DNA from: WQUF01 sp031549525
GTDB taxonomy: Bacteria > Bacillota > Clostridia > Clostridiales > Clostridiaceae
DNA: 64,000 nt
Direction: 5' to 3'
Assembly: GCA_031549525.1 (NCBI GenBank)
Contig: JAVBPQ010000023.1
Location: forward strand, 18,746-82,745
The notes beneath the pieces are model-generated. The model saw only the letters and a program-made list of their open reading frames with translations. It had not been told where the DNA came from and ran no database searches. The position numbers and the translations under genes were made by a program. Shown here in pieces: positions 25,760-34,833 of the stretch; the stretch's first letter is position 1, and each line of letters starts with the position of its first letter.

Positions 25760-27847
25760 GGAGAAAAATTAGTTATAGTTGAATCAGCTGCAAAAGCTAA
25801 GACCATCGAGAAATATTTAGGTAGTACTTATAAAGTTATCGCTTCCTTAGGTCATGTAAGAGATCTTCCAAAAAGCCAGCTAGGAATTGATATAGAAAAT
25901 AATTTTGAACCTAAATACATTACTATAAGAGGCAAAGGTGAAATAATAGATAAACTAAAAAAAGCTTCAAAAAAATCTGAAAAAGTATATCTTGCAACAG
26001 ATCCAGACAGGGAAGGAGAAGCAATTTCCTGGCATTTAAACCATATATTAAAAATTGATGAGAGTAAAATTTTTAGAATAGAGTTTAATGAAATAACTAA
26101 AACTGCTGTTAAAAATGCGATTAAAAACCCAAGAAAAGTAAATATGAACCTTGTAGATGCACAACAGGCAAGAAGAGTATTAGATAGGTTAGTAGGATAT
26201 GAAATAAGCCCTATTTTATGGCGAAACGTCAAATGGGGTTTAAGTGCAGGGAGAGTACAGTCTGTTGCATTAAAGATTATTTGCGAAAGAGAAGAAGAGA
26301 TAAAAAAATTCATACCTAGAGAATATTGGACAATTGAAGTTTTAGTAAAGGGATATGCTGGATTTATATTAAAACTTGTTTTATATAATAAAGAAAAAAT
26401 CGAAATTCCAAATAAAGAAGAAGCAGATAGGATTAAAAAGGAGCTTGAAGAAGGAAAATTTATAGTTAAATCTATCAAGGATACCAAAAGATCAAAGAAT
26501 CCTCTCCCACCTTTTATAACAAGCACCATGCAACAAGATGCCTATAAAAGGCTTAACTATACAACAAAAAAAACCATGAATATTGCACAAAAATTATATG
26601 AAGGAGTTACAGTTGAAGGTCATGGCACTTTAGGCTTAATTACCTATATGAGAACTGATTCTACAAGAATATCAGAAGAAGCTCAAAAATCATGTTGCTC
26701 TTACATTATAAATAATTATGGGAAAGAATATGTACCAGAATCCAAAAGAATATATAAAAGCAAAAAAAATTCTCAAGATGCTCATGAAGCTATAAGACCT
26801 TCAGATGTATTTATAACACCAGATTTAGTTAAAAATTCTCTTCCTGATGAACAATACAAATTATATAAGCTAATCTGGGAAAGATATGTAGCAAGCCAAA
26901 TGAGCAATTGCGAATATGATGTTAAAACCATAGAAGTTGAAAATGGTAAATATACTCTAAGATCCACTGGTAGCAAGATGGTTTTTGAAGGATTCATGAA
27001 AATTTACAGTTATGCATTAGATTCAGAAGAAGAATTAAACAATATACCACAATTAAACATAAATGATGAGTTAGACTATAAATCAATAGATGGTAAACAA
27101 CATTTTACACAGCCTCCACCAAGGTTTACAGAAGGGTCTCTTGTAAAATTTTTAGAAGAAAATGGAATAGGAAGACCTAGCACATATGCTCCAACTATTT
27201 CAACATTACTTGCAAGAAAATATATAGAAAAAGAAAAGAAGTTTTTTATAGTAACAGAGCTTGGATATATTGTAAACAGCATAATGGAAAAGTATTTTAA
27301 TTCCATTGTAGATATAGATTTTACTGCAGATATGGAAAATAAACTAGATCTAATAGAAGATGGAAATTCTGATTGGAAACAGATTATAAAAGATTTTTTT
27401 GATCCTTTTAAAGAAAATATAGATATTGCAGAGAGGGAAGTATCAAAAATAACAATTGAAGATGAGATTAGTGATGTGCCTTGCGATAAATGTGGTAAAC
27501 TCATGGTTATAAAAAGAGGAAGATATGGTGAATTTTTAGCTTGCCCTAATTATCCTGATTGTAAAAATACCAAACCCATTGTAAAAAAATTAGATGTAAA
27601 ATGTCCAAAATGTGGAGGAGACGTAGAAGTAAAGAGGAGCAAAAAAGGTAGAACTTTTTATGGATGTTCTGGTTATCCTAATTGTGACTTTGTAAGTTGG
27701 TATGAGCCTGTAAATGAAAGATGTAAAGTTTGCAACTCTATCATGGTTAAGAGAGTAACAAAATCAAAAGGTACTTATACAATATGCTCAAATAATGAGT
27801 GTCCATCAAAGGAAAAGAAAAAACAGCCAAAAAAGCAAATTAACTAG
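25757..27847 (+). CDS. topA: DNA topoisomerase I
   Basis: Type IA topoisomerase that relaxes negative supercoils. 696 residues. An N-terminal TOPRIM domain (VIVESAAKAKTIEKYL; DPDREGEAISWHL), the active-site Tyr297 in TYMRTDSTR, and the GIGRPSTYAPT block are all present. The C-terminus carries three four-cysteine zinc ribbons (from about residues 575, 615 and 651). ATG 25757 is the only reasonable start. No Shine-Dalgarno of normal strength lies next to it, though a hairpin separates it from AGGGGGTG. Its stop overlaps the codY region, pointing to a topA-codY transcript. Confidence 0.97.
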   Translation: MGEKLVIVESAAKAKTIEKYLGSTYKVIASLGHVRDLPKSQLGIDIENNFEPKYITIRGKGEIIDKLKKASKKSEKVYLATDPDREGEAISWHLNHILKIDESKIFRIEFNEITKTAVKNAIKNPRKVNMNLVDAQQARRVLDRLVGYEISPILWRNVKWGLSAGRVQSVALKIICEREEEIKKFIPREYWTIEVLVKGYAGFILKLVLYNKEKIEIPNKEEADRIKKELEEGKFIVKSIKDTKRSKNPLPPFITSTMQQDAYKRLNYTTKKTMNIAQKLYEGVTVEGHGTLGLITYMRTDSTRISEEAQKSCCSYIINNYGKEYVPESKRIYKSKKNSQDAHEAIRPSDVFITPDLVKNSLPDEQYKLYKLIWERYVASQMSNCEYDVKTIEVENGKYTLRSTGSKMVFEGFMKIYSYALDSEEELNNIPQLNINDELDYKSIDGKQHFTQPPPRFTEGSLVKFLEENGIGRPSTYAPTISTLLARKYIEKEKKFFIVTELGYIVNSIMEKYFNSIVDIDFTADMENKLDLIEDGNSDWKQIIKDFFDPFKENIDIAEREVSKITIEDEISDVPCDKCGKLMVIKRGRYGEFLACPNYPDCKNTKPIVKKLDVKCPKCGGDVEVKRSKKGRTFYGCSGYPNCDFVSWYEPVNERCKVCNSIMVKRVTKSKGTYTICSNNECPSKEKKKQPKKQIN

Positions 27848-27864
27848 TGATTGGAGTAATGCTG

Positions 27865-28635
27865 ATGAATCCTACTTTCTATAAAATAAGAGTATTTTTA
27901 AATATGATTGAAAAATTTTCTAATTTAGAAGAATTTTTAAATAAACTCTTAGAGTATTTTTATGAAAACATGGGTTGTAGCAGCATAATAATAGATAACT
28001 GTGGAGAAATCTCAAAATATAATAATATATTAGAAAATTCTTATTTATCTATGATTCAAAATGAAGATAAAATAAGAGATGTTTCTCTTCAAAAAATAAA
28101 TTCATTTAACAATATTTTATTTAATTTTAAATGTAGTGATTTAAGTTTATTTGATGAATACAATCAAAAAAAGGAAGATAAATTTTATGGAGTATTAATC
28201 CCTATAAATGTTGAAAGTACAAGAATTTTAAGCATATTGTTGTTTAAACAAAATTCGGAATTTTTAAAAGATGAAGAGATTATTTTTGAGATCGTATCTT
28301 CATTTATTCTTATGATATGCATAAATGAAAGAAATTTAAAAAATTCAAGCATATTGAAGAAAAATGATGACATAATATCTGCAATAAATATCTTATCATA
28401 TACTGAAATCAGAGCTATTCAATTTATTATAAATGAATTAAACGGCAATGATGGTATATTGATTGCATCAAGAGTTGCAGATAAAGTTGGAATTACAAGA
28501 TCAGTAATTGTAAATGCTCTAAGGAAATTAGAAGGGGCTAGAATTATTCAAACAACTTCAATGGGTGTTAAGGGTACAAGGATTAAATTCTTAGTACCTA
28601 TAAACATGTTGAAAGAAGCTATTTGCAATAAATAA
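27865..28635 (+). CDS. codY: Global transcriptional regulator CodY
   Basis: GTP- and branched-chain-amino-acid-sensing repressor that controls nutrient-uptake and catabolic genes in low-GC Gram-positives. 256 residues. An N-terminal GAF-type ligand domain comes first; the winged helix near the C-terminus is very well kept (RVADKVGITRSVIVNALRKLE, then a GxKGTxIK wing). GGAG at 27853-27856 is 8 bases from ATG 27865; the GTG at 27847 and ATG at 27859 are too close to or upstream of it. The position after topA is the usual clostridial one. No CodY box was identified in the window with confidence. Confidence 0.95.
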   Translation: MNPTFYKIRVFLNMIEKFSNLEEFLNKLLEYFYENMGCSSIIIDNCGEISKYNNILENSYLSMIQNEDKIRDVSLQKINSFNNILFNFKCSDLSLFDEYNQKKEDKFYGVLIPINVESTRILSILLFKQNSEFLKDEEIIFEIVSSFILMICINERNLKNSSILKKNDDIISAINILSYTEIRAIQFIINELNGNDGILIASRVADKVGITRSVIVNALRKLEGARIIQTTSMGVKGTRIKFLVPINMLKEAICNK

Positions 28636-28638
28636 TCA

Positions 28639-28667
28639 TTGAAGATTAAAAACTTCTGTGATATAAT
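28639..28667 (+). promoter_or_regulatory. rpsB promoter
   Basis: TTGAAG (28639-28644), 17-base spacer, TATAAT (28662-28667) with TGA before it (extended -10). It gives an rpsB leader of about 100 bases. Confidence 0.8.
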
Positions 28668-28701
28668 AGCTTAGGAAAAATACACACATCATTTTTGCTA
28701 T

Positions 28702-28768
28702 GATAAGGTGCTAAACTAAATTAGTATGTCATAGGTTCAATGGTGGAGGAAATAACCTAAAGGAGGAT
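28702..28768 (+). promoter_or_regulatory. Structured rpsB leader (candidate autoregulatory site)
   Basis: Two stem-loops in the leader: CTATGA / TCATAG enclosing an inner GCTAA/TTAGT stem, then TAGGTT / AACCTA ending right before the AAAGGAGG ribosome site. The arrangement fits ribosomal-protein feedback control, but no described S2 leader family is recognised. Confidence 0.35.
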
Positions 28769-28774
28769 AAAAAA

Positions 28775-29473
28775 ATGTCAATAATATCAATGAAACAGTT
28801 ATTAGAGGCTGGAGTTCATTTTGGACATCAAACAAGAAGATGGAACCCTAAAATGGGTCAATATATTTTTACTGAGAGAAATGGTATTTATATAATAGAC
28901 CTGCAAAAGACTGTTGCTAAAATAGAAGCTGCTTATGAATTTATTAAATCAGTTGTAGGAGAAGGCAAGGAAGTAATATTCGTAGGAACAAAAAAACAAG
29001 CACAAGAAGCTGTAGAAGATGAAGCAAAGAGATGTAACATGCACTATGTAAATAATAGATGGCTTGGCGGTATGCTTACAAACTTTAAGACAATTAAAAG
29101 CAGAATAAGGCAGCTAGAAAAGCTTGAAGAAATGGAAATAGATGGTACCTTTGATCTCTTACCTAAAAAAGAAGTAATTAAACTAAAACATGAAAAAGAA
29201 AAACTTGTTAAAAATTTAGGTGGAATTAAAAACTTAGATACAGACAATGTAGGTGCAATTTTTGTAATAGATCCAAGAAAAGAAAAGAATGCAGTAGATG
29301 AAGCAAAAATACTTGGTATTCCAATTGTTGCAATTGTTGATACTAATTGCGATCCAGATGAAGCAGATTATGTTATACCTGGAAATGATGATGCAATAAG
29401 AGCAGTTAAACTCATCGCATCTAAAATTGCAGATGCAGTTCTAGAAGCAAGACAAGGAGAACAATCAGCTTAG
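28775..29473 (+). CDS. rpsB: 30S ribosomal protein S2
   Basis: 232 residues, full-length S2 of the small subunit. Signatures are MKQLLEAGVHFGHQTRRWNPKM at the N-terminus (residues 6-27), VGTKKQAQEAV, NNRWLGGMLTNFKT and IPIVAIVDTNCDPD. AAGGAGG is 7 bases before the ATG. It starts the rpsB-tsf-pyrH-frr group, with its own strong promoter and a folded leader. A hairpin between it and tsf may reduce downstream expression. Confidence 0.98.
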   Translation: MSIISMKQLLEAGVHFGHQTRRWNPKMGQYIFTERNGIYIIDLQKTVAKIEAAYEFIKSVVGEGKEVIFVGTKKQAQEAVEDEAKRCNMHYVNNRWLGGMLTNFKTIKSRIRQLEKLEEMEIDGTFDLLPKKEVIKLKHEKEKLVKNLGGIKNLDTDNVGAIFVIDPRKEKNAVDEAKILGIPIVAIVDTNCDPDEADYVIPGNDDAIRAVKLIASKIADAVLEARQGEQSA

Positions 29474-29490
29474 TTTCAATATAGATTATT

Positions 29491-29527
29491 AAAAGGTAGA
29501 TGAGCAATTCTCATTTACCTTTTGTAA
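29491..29527 (+). terminator. Hairpin between rpsB and tsf (partial terminator)
   Basis: 14-bp stem AAAAGGTAGATGAG / CTCATTTACCTTTT (one G-T pair), loop CAATT, short T-run. tsf has no obvious separate promoter, so this is likely a partial terminator or attenuator setting the S2 to EF-Ts ratio. Confidence 0.65.
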
Positions 29528-29561
29528 AATTATACAAAAACACTAATTAGGAGGAATTTAA

Positions 29562-30488
29562 ATGGCTAACATTACAGCTACTATGGTAAATGAATTAAGA
29601 CAAAGAACAGGTGCAGGAATGATGGATTGCAAAAAAGCACTTGTGCAAGCAGAGGGTAATGCAGAAAAAGCTATAGAAATTTTAAGGGAAAAAGGTCTTG
29701 CTGCTGTAGCAAAAAAAGCAGGTCGCGTAGCTTCTGAAGGTCTTGTTATTTCACAAGTTTCAGAAGATAATAAAACTGGAATATTGATTGAATTCAATTG
29801 TGAGACAGATTTTGTTGCTGCAAATGATGAATTTAAATCTTTAGGCAATAATATTGCTAAACAATTTTTAAATTCTAACAGCACAAATGTTGATGATATA
29901 TTAAATGAAAAATATTTTGCAGATAATTCTATCACAGTTAAAGATGCTATATCAGGTTTGATTGCAAGGCTTGGAGAAAACATGACCCTTAGGAGGATTC
30001 ATAAGCTTCAAGTATCAAATGGAATAATAAACAGTTACATACATGCAGGTGGAAAGATTGGGGTTCTTGTTAAATTAGAGAGCAATACTTCAAATGAAGT
30101 ATTAAGACAGCTAGGAAAAGATTTAGCTATGCAAGTTGCAGCTGCAAATCCTATTTATTTAGATAGAAACTCTGTAGATAACGAGAGCCTAAATAAAGAA
30201 AGAGAAATATATAAAGTTCAGGCTATGAATGAAGGAAAACCAGAGAATATCGCTGAAAAGATGGTTGAAGGAAGGATCCAAAAATATTATAAGGAAAATT
30301 GTCTGCTTGAGCAGATCTGGGTTAGAAATCAAGATTACACCATAAGCAAACTAATCTCTGAAAAATCAAAAGAAATTGGCTCTGAAATAAAATGCTCTGA
30401 TTTTGTTAGGTTTGAAAGAGGAGAAGGCATAGAGAAAGAAGTAGAAGATTTTGCAAGTGAAATAGAAAAACAAATTAAAGGAAAATAA
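29562..30488 (+). CDS. tsf: Elongation factor Ts
   Basis: Nucleotide-exchange factor for EF-Tu. 308 residues. The UBA-like N-terminus has VNELRQRTGAGMMDCKKAL (positions about 6-24), followed by the core EF-Ts repeats (FNCETDFVAANDEF; GKIGVLVKLE) and a C-terminal module. TAGGAGG precedes the ATG. Follows rpsB in the standard bacterial order. Confidence 0.98.
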   Translation: MANITATMVNELRQRTGAGMMDCKKALVQAEGNAEKAIEILREKGLAAVAKKAGRVASEGLVISQVSEDNKTGILIEFNCETDFVAANDEFKSLGNNIAKQFLNSNSTNVDDILNEKYFADNSITVKDAISGLIARLGENMTLRRIHKLQVSNGIINSYIHAGGKIGVLVKLESNTSNEVLRQLGKDLAMQVAAANPIYLDRNSVDNESLNKEREIYKVQAMNEGKPENIAEKMVEGRIQKYYKENCLLEQIWVRNQDYTISKLISEKSKEIGSEIKCSDFVRFERGEGIEKEVEDFASEIEKQIKGK

Positions 30489-30563
30489 TAGAACTTTTAA
30501 TAAAATTGTAAAGTTTGATTTAATTTTGTTCTCTATTTAGTAAATTAATTTATAATAACGATG

Positions 30564-30596
30564 AAAAAATGGGGACAGTTAACGTTCCCTATTTTT
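30564..30596 (+). terminator. Terminator between tsf and pyrH
   Basis: GGGGAC / GTTCCC stem (30571-30576, 30584-30589) extended by an A-rich left and T-rich right flank (TATTTTT). A TATAAT at 30551-30556 just before it could be a pyrH promoter with a poor -35 (TTGTTC, 19-base spacer). Confidence 0.6.
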
Positions 30597-30660
30597 ACGA
30601 AATTTAAAAAGCGTTATTAAAGTAGTTTAAAAATATTACTTCAGGAGGTATAATGTATAT

Positions 30661-31371
30661 ATGTTAGCTAAATATAGGAGAGTTATGCTAAAACTTTCAG
30701 GAGAAGCACTTGCTGGAGAAAAAGGTTTTGGAATAGATTTTGAAGTTGTTCAAACTGTTGGAAAGGAAATAAAGAAAGTAATTGATCTTGGAATTGAGGT
30801 TGGAGTTGTAATAGGCGGAGGGAATATCTGGAGAGGTAGAGATGGAAAAGGGATGGATAGGACCACAGCAGATCACATGGGAATGTTAGCTACTTGTATA
30901 AATGCTCTTGCGCTGCAAGACTCATTAGAAAGGTTGAATGTTGAAACAAGAGTTCAAACTGCCATTGAAATGAGAGAGATTGCAGAACCATTTATAAGAA
31001 GAAGAGCTATGAGGCATTTAGAAAAAGGAAGAGTAGTTATATTTGGAGCAGGTTCAGGAAACCCCTTTTTTACAACAGATACTGTTGCAGCCCTTAGAGC
31101 TGCAGAAATAGAAGCTGATGTTATACTGCTTGCTAAAAATGTAGATGGAGTTTATGACAAAGATCCAAATATGCACAATGATGCAAAAAAGATAGATAAG
31201 TTAACTTATCTAAATGTCTTAGAGATGGGATTGCAAGTTATGGATTCAACAGCAACATCTCTATGTATGGACAATAATATACCAATAATAATATTTGGGC
31301 TAAATGAAGAAGATAGCATCCTTAAAGCTATCTCTGGAGAGAAAATAGGAACGATAATAAATCATGAATAA
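30661..31371 (+). CDS. pyrH: UMP kinase
   Basis: Phosphorylates UMP to UDP in pyrimidine nucleotide synthesis. 236 residues. Amino-acid-kinase fold motifs: KLSGEALAGEKGFGID, GVVIGGGNIWRG, GAGSGNPFFTTDTVAALRA and DGVYDKDPN. AGGAGG lies 12 bases before the ATG, slightly long. A shorter-spaced ATG at 30653 is out of frame and opens only four codons. Between tsf and frr as in most bacteria. Confidence 0.97.
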   Translation: MLAKYRRVMLKLSGEALAGEKGFGIDFEVVQTVGKEIKKVIDLGIEVGVVIGGGNIWRGRDGKGMDRTTADHMGMLATCINALALQDSLERLNVETRVQTAIEMREIAEPFIRRRAMRHLEKGRVVIFGAGSGNPFFTTDTVAALRAAEIEADVILLAKNVDGVYDKDPNMHNDAKKIDKLTYLNVLEMGLQVMDSTATSLCMDNNIPIIIFGLNEEDSILKAISGEKIGTIINHE

Positions 31372-31386
31372 ATAGGAGGGTAGAAA

Positions 31387-31941
31387 ATGATCAAAGATTT
31401 ATTAACTAATGCTGATGAGAGAATGTTAAAATCCATTGATGTATTAAAGAAAGAATTAGCTACACTTAAAGCAGGTAGAGCAAATGCTGCAATGTTAGAT
31501 AAGATTCAAGTTGATTATTATGGAAGCAAAAATAAAATAAATGCAATAGCTAATATTTCTGCACCAGAACCAAGGATGCTTCAAATAACTCCATATGATA
31601 AATCATCCCTTAAAGAGATTGAAAAAGCTATACAAAAATCTGATTTAGGTATAAACCCAACCAATGATGGTAATATCATAAGGCTTATAGTTCCAGAGCT
31701 TACCGAAGAAACTAGAAAAAATCTTGTAAAAAATGTAAAAAAACAAGGTGAAGAGATTAAGGTTGCAGTAAGATCTATAAGAAGAGAGATAAATGATAAA
31801 TTGAAAAAGTTAAAGAAAGAAGATATATCTGAAGATGAGATAAAAAATGCTGAAAATGAGCTTCAGAAAAAAACAGATGCTCATATTAAGGAAATAGACA
31901 AAATTTTGGATAACAAAGAAAAAGAGATAATGTCTATATAA
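31387..31941 (+). CDS. frr: Ribosome recycling factor
   Basis: Splits post-termination ribosomes together with EF-G. 184 residues, the standard size. N-terminal ADERMLKSIDVLKKELATLKAGRANAAML helix (about residues 9-37), the PRMLQITPYDK turn, NDGNIIRL, and a long C-terminal helix rich in Lys/Glu. AGGAGGG precedes the ATG; 15 bases after pyrH. Followed by a strong terminator. Confidence 0.97.
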   Translation: MIKDLLTNADERMLKSIDVLKKELATLKAGRANAAMLDKIQVDYYGSKNKINAIANISAPEPRMLQITPYDKSSLKEIEKAIQKSDLGINPTNDGNIIRLIVPELTEETRKNLVKNVKKQGEEIKVAVRSIRREINDKLKKLKKEDISEDEIKNAENELQKKTDAHIKEIDKILDNKEKEIMSI

Positions 31942-31948
31942 GATAAGT

Positions 31949-31976
31949 AAACCTGGTTTTTTTCCAGGTTTTTATT
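31949..31976 (+). terminator. Terminator after frr
   Basis: Perfect 8-bp stem AAACCTGG / CCAGGTTT (31949-31956, 31964-31971) with a T7 loop and a T-rich tail. Confidence 0.88.
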
Positions 31977-32026
31977 TAATGGATAATTTCATCATATAGT
32001 TAAATTATTAAAAAAATTATTTTAAG

Positions 32027-32082
32027 AAAGGAGAACGGATTTTTCTAGCTTAAATGCAGAGATTTCGCAGTTAAATTTTATG
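32027..32082 (+). promoter_or_regulatory. Distant ribosome site and duplicated start region of uppS
   Basis: AAAGGAG stands at 32027-32033, 46 bases before the uppS ATG, and nothing closer resembles a Shine-Dalgarno. Between them an imperfect stem TTAAATGC / GCAGTTAA (loop of nine, one mismatch) can form. A six-codon ORF (32054-32074) starts with bases very like the uppS start itself (AGATTT..GCAG shared). Confidence 0.35.
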
Positions 32083-32838
32083 AGATTTTGGCAGCCTAAA
32101 AAGCAATTAAATGATGATGTTAAAAAAATAGATGTAGAAAGGTTACCAAAGCATATTGCCATAATAATGGATGGCAATGGGAGATGGGCAAAAGAAAGAA
32201 ATTTGCCAAGGACTATGGGGCATAGAGCAGGTGTTGAGACATTAAAGAGAATTGTACGAGAATGCAATGATATTGGTATAAAGTATCTTTCTGTTTATGC
32301 TTTTTCAACAGAAAATTGGATAAGGCCAAAAGAAGAGGTTTTTGCCCTTATGGATCTTTTGGTTGAATTTTTAACAAGAGAATTGGAAGAGTTACATAAA
32401 GAAAATGTTGTAATAAACTATTTAGGAGATATAACAAGGCTCCCTGAAAGGTGTATAAAGATTTTAAAAGCTTCAAAGGATAAAACTAAAATTAATTCTG
32501 GTTTATTTTTAAACCTGTGTTTAAACTACGGAGGAAGAGATGAAATATTAAAATCTTTTAAAGATATATACTATGAAATAAAAAATGGAAATATTTCAAT
32601 AGATGATGTAAATGAAGAGACAATCTCATCTCACCTTTATACCTGTGGTATGCCTGATCCTGATATAGTAATAAGACCATCAGGGGAATATAGGTTGAGT
32701 AATTTTTTAATATGGCAATGTGCTTATTCTGAATTTTGGTTTTCAAATATATATTGGCCTGATTTTAGAATAGAGCATCTTCATAAGGCTATCATAGATT
32801 ATCAAAATAGAGATAGGCGTTTTGGAGGTTTAAAATGA
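32080..32838 (+). CDS. uppS: Undecaprenyl diphosphate synthase (isoprenyl transferase)
   Basis: Cis-prenyltransferase that builds the C55 lipid carrier for cell-wall synthesis. 252 residues. The catalytic Asp31 in IIMDGNGRWAKERN, the YAFSTENWIRP block, and IRPSGEYRLSNFLIWQ (usually RTSGE; here Pro replaces Thr) are all clear. The frame is open upstream, but there is no ATG/GTG/TTG nearer the distant AAAGGAG, so the start at 32080 is kept despite lacking a local ribosome site. Overlaps cdsA by the ATGA tetranucleotide. Confidence 0.95.
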   Translation: MRFWQPKKQLNDDVKKIDVERLPKHIAIIMDGNGRWAKERNLPRTMGHRAGVETLKRIVRECNDIGIKYLSVYAFSTENWIRPKEEVFALMDLLVEFLTRELEELHKENVVINYLGDITRLPERCIKILKASKDKTKINSGLFLNLCLNYGGRDEILKSFKDIYYEIKNGNISIDDVNEETISSHLYTCGMPDPDIVIRPSGEYRLSNFLIWQCAYSEFWFSNIYWPDFRIEHLHKAIIDYQNRDRRFGGLK

Positions 32839-33641
32839 CTTCTAATAACAGATTTTTAGGAATATTATTAGTATTTCCATTATTATTATTAGTAATTTTT
32901 CTTGGAAAAGAATTTTTAAGATATGGGATGTTAATACTTAGTACGATGGCAATTTTAGAATTTTACGACGCTTTTAAAAATAAAGAAATTAATTCCTATG
33001 CACTTTTAGGAGTTTTATTCAATCTTATCTATTATACATTAATACTTGGAAGAAATAGTGATGAAAAATTAACATCCTTTTTCTTTATTGCATCCTTTAT
33101 GATATGTTTATGCGTTAGTTTATTTAGTGAAAAAAATACTATAATGGATTCTATAATTACATACATAGCTTTAGTATATATAACTGTTCCTTATGGACTA
33201 GTATATTTGATAAATAAAATGAGCTATGGAAATCTCCTTGTTTGGCTATCTTTTATAACATGTTGGAGCTGTGATTCCCTTGCATTTTATTTTGGAAGAA
33301 TATTTGGTAAGAGAAAATTATGTGAAAGAATAAGTCCTAAAAAAACTGTAGAAGGAGCCATTGGAGGAATAATTGGGTCAGTTTTAGTGTGCATTATTTT
33401 TAGCATAATATTTTCTAAAACTGTGCAAATATCACTTATACATTTTTTAACAATTGGAATTATTACTGGAATTGTAGGGCAGATGGGAGATTTAATAGCT
33501 TCACTTATTAAAAGATATAATGGCATTAAGGATTTTAGCAATTTAATACCTGGTCATGGTGGAATATTAGATAGATTTGATAGTGTAATATTGACAAATA
33601 TTGCGGTATATTTTTACTTAAGTTTAATATTAAATTTATGA
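32835..33641 (+). CDS. cdsA: Phosphatidate cytidylyltransferase
   Basis: Makes CDP-diacylglycerol from phosphatidic acid and CTP, the branch point for phospholipids. 268 residues with about 7-8 membrane segments. The family signature is present near the C-terminus: CDSLAFYFGRIFGKRK, ISPKKTVEGAIGG and GGILDRFDSVILT, the last carrying the metal-binding Asp. Start overlaps the uppS stop (ATGA), indicating coupling. Confidence 0.96.
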   Translation: MTSNNRFLGILLVFPLLLLVIFLGKEFLRYGMLILSTMAILEFYDAFKNKEINSYALLGVLFNLIYYTLILGRNSDEKLTSFFFIASFMICLCVSLFSEKNTIMDSIITYIALVYITVPYGLVYLINKMSYGNLLVWLSFITCWSCDSLAFYFGRIFGKRKLCERISPKKTVEGAIGGIIGSVLVCIIFSIIFSKTVQISLIHFLTIGIITGIVGQMGDLIASLIKRYNGIKDFSNLIPGHGGILDRFDSVILTNIAVYFYLSLILNL

Positions 33642-33672
33642 TGTATGAAATATAATTAATTAGGAGGTAGTT

Positions 33673-34833
33673 ATGAAAAATGTTTCAATTATGGGTGCTA
33701 CTGGTTCTATAGGCACTCAAACTTTAGACTGCATAAGAAACCAAAAAGATGATTTGAAATTAATTGCAATTTCTGCAAATAAAGATTATAAAAAGCTTAT
33801 AGAAATAATACAAGAATTTTCTCCTAAATATGTATCTTGTAGTGATGAAAAATGTTATGAAGTGCTAAAGGACTTTAAACAAAATAGTGCATATAAATTT
33901 GAATTGTTATTTGGAATGGATGGAAATGTTAAAATATGCACTCTTAGTGAAATTGATATAGTAGTTACTGCAATTGTAGGGATGGTTGGACTTATTCCTA
34001 CTGTAGAAGCTATTAAATGCGGAAAGACCATTGCTCTCTCTAACAAAGAGACCTTAGTTGTAGCAGGAGAAATAATAATGTCCTTAGCTACAAAACATAA
34101 TGTAGAAATATTGCCCATAGATTCAGAACATAGTGCTATATTTCAATGCCTTATGGGAAATAAAAAAAGTGAAATTTATAAGATATTGCTTACAGCATCA
34201 GGAGGACCATTTAGGGGACTTAATTTAGACAAACTAAAAAATATAACAAAAAAAGAAGCATTAAACCATCCTAATTGGGTAATGGGACCTAAAGTTACCA
34301 TAGATTCATCTACACTTATGAATAAAGGACTTGAACTTATTGAAGCATATTGGTTATATGGAGTTAGTGAGAAAAATATTGAAGTAGTAATTCACCCACA
34401 ATCCAAAATTCATTCTATGGTAGAGTATATAGATGGTTCAGTTATGGCACAAATATCTTGCACTGATATGAGGCTTCCTATTCAATTTGCACTTAATTAT
34501 CCTAATCGAGCAAATAGAATAGTTGAAAGAATTAACTTTTTTGACCTTAAAGAATTGACTTTTGAAAAACCAGATTTAAATACTTTTAAATGTTTAAAAT
34601 TAGCATATAATGCTATTAAAGAAGGCGGTATTAAACCATGCATTTTAAACGGAGCTAATGAAGCTTGTGTAGATTTATTTTTAAAAGATAAGATTTCATT
34701 TTTACAAATTGGAGATATAGTGGAAAAATCATTAAATAAATTTGAAAATAAGTTAAGTTTTCAGTTAGAAGAACTTATTTATATAGATAAAAAAGTTAAA
34801 AAAAATATATATGAAGAATATGGAGGGATATAA
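33673..34833 (+). CDS. dxr: 1-deoxy-D-xylulose 5-phosphate reductoisomerase
   Basis: Second step of the MEP isoprenoid pathway, NADPH-dependent. 386 residues. N-terminal nucleotide motif GATGSIGTQTLD (8-19), then ALSNKETLV, the metal-binding DSEHSAIFQC near residue 150, HPNWVMGPKVTIDS and NGANE. TAGGAGG precedes the ATG. The last base of its stop codon is the first base of rseP. With ispG downstream and uppS upstream, it places an isoprenoid-lipid module here. Confidence 0.97.
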   Translation: MKNVSIMGATGSIGTQTLDCIRNQKDDLKLIAISANKDYKKLIEIIQEFSPKYVSCSDEKCYEVLKDFKQNSAYKFELLFGMDGNVKICTLSEIDIVVTAIVGMVGLIPTVEAIKCGKTIALSNKETLVVAGEIIMSLATKHNVEILPIDSEHSAIFQCLMGNKKSEIYKILLTASGGPFRGLNLDKLKNITKKEALNHPNWVMGPKVTIDSSTLMNKGLELIEAYWLYGVSEKNIEVVIHPQSKIHSMVEYIDGSVMAQISCTDMRLPIQFALNYPNRANRIVERINFFDLKELTFEKPDLNTFKCLKLAYNAIKEGGIKPCILNGANEACVDLFLKDKISFLQIGDIVEKSLNKFENKLSFQLEELIYIDKKVKKNIYEEYGGI

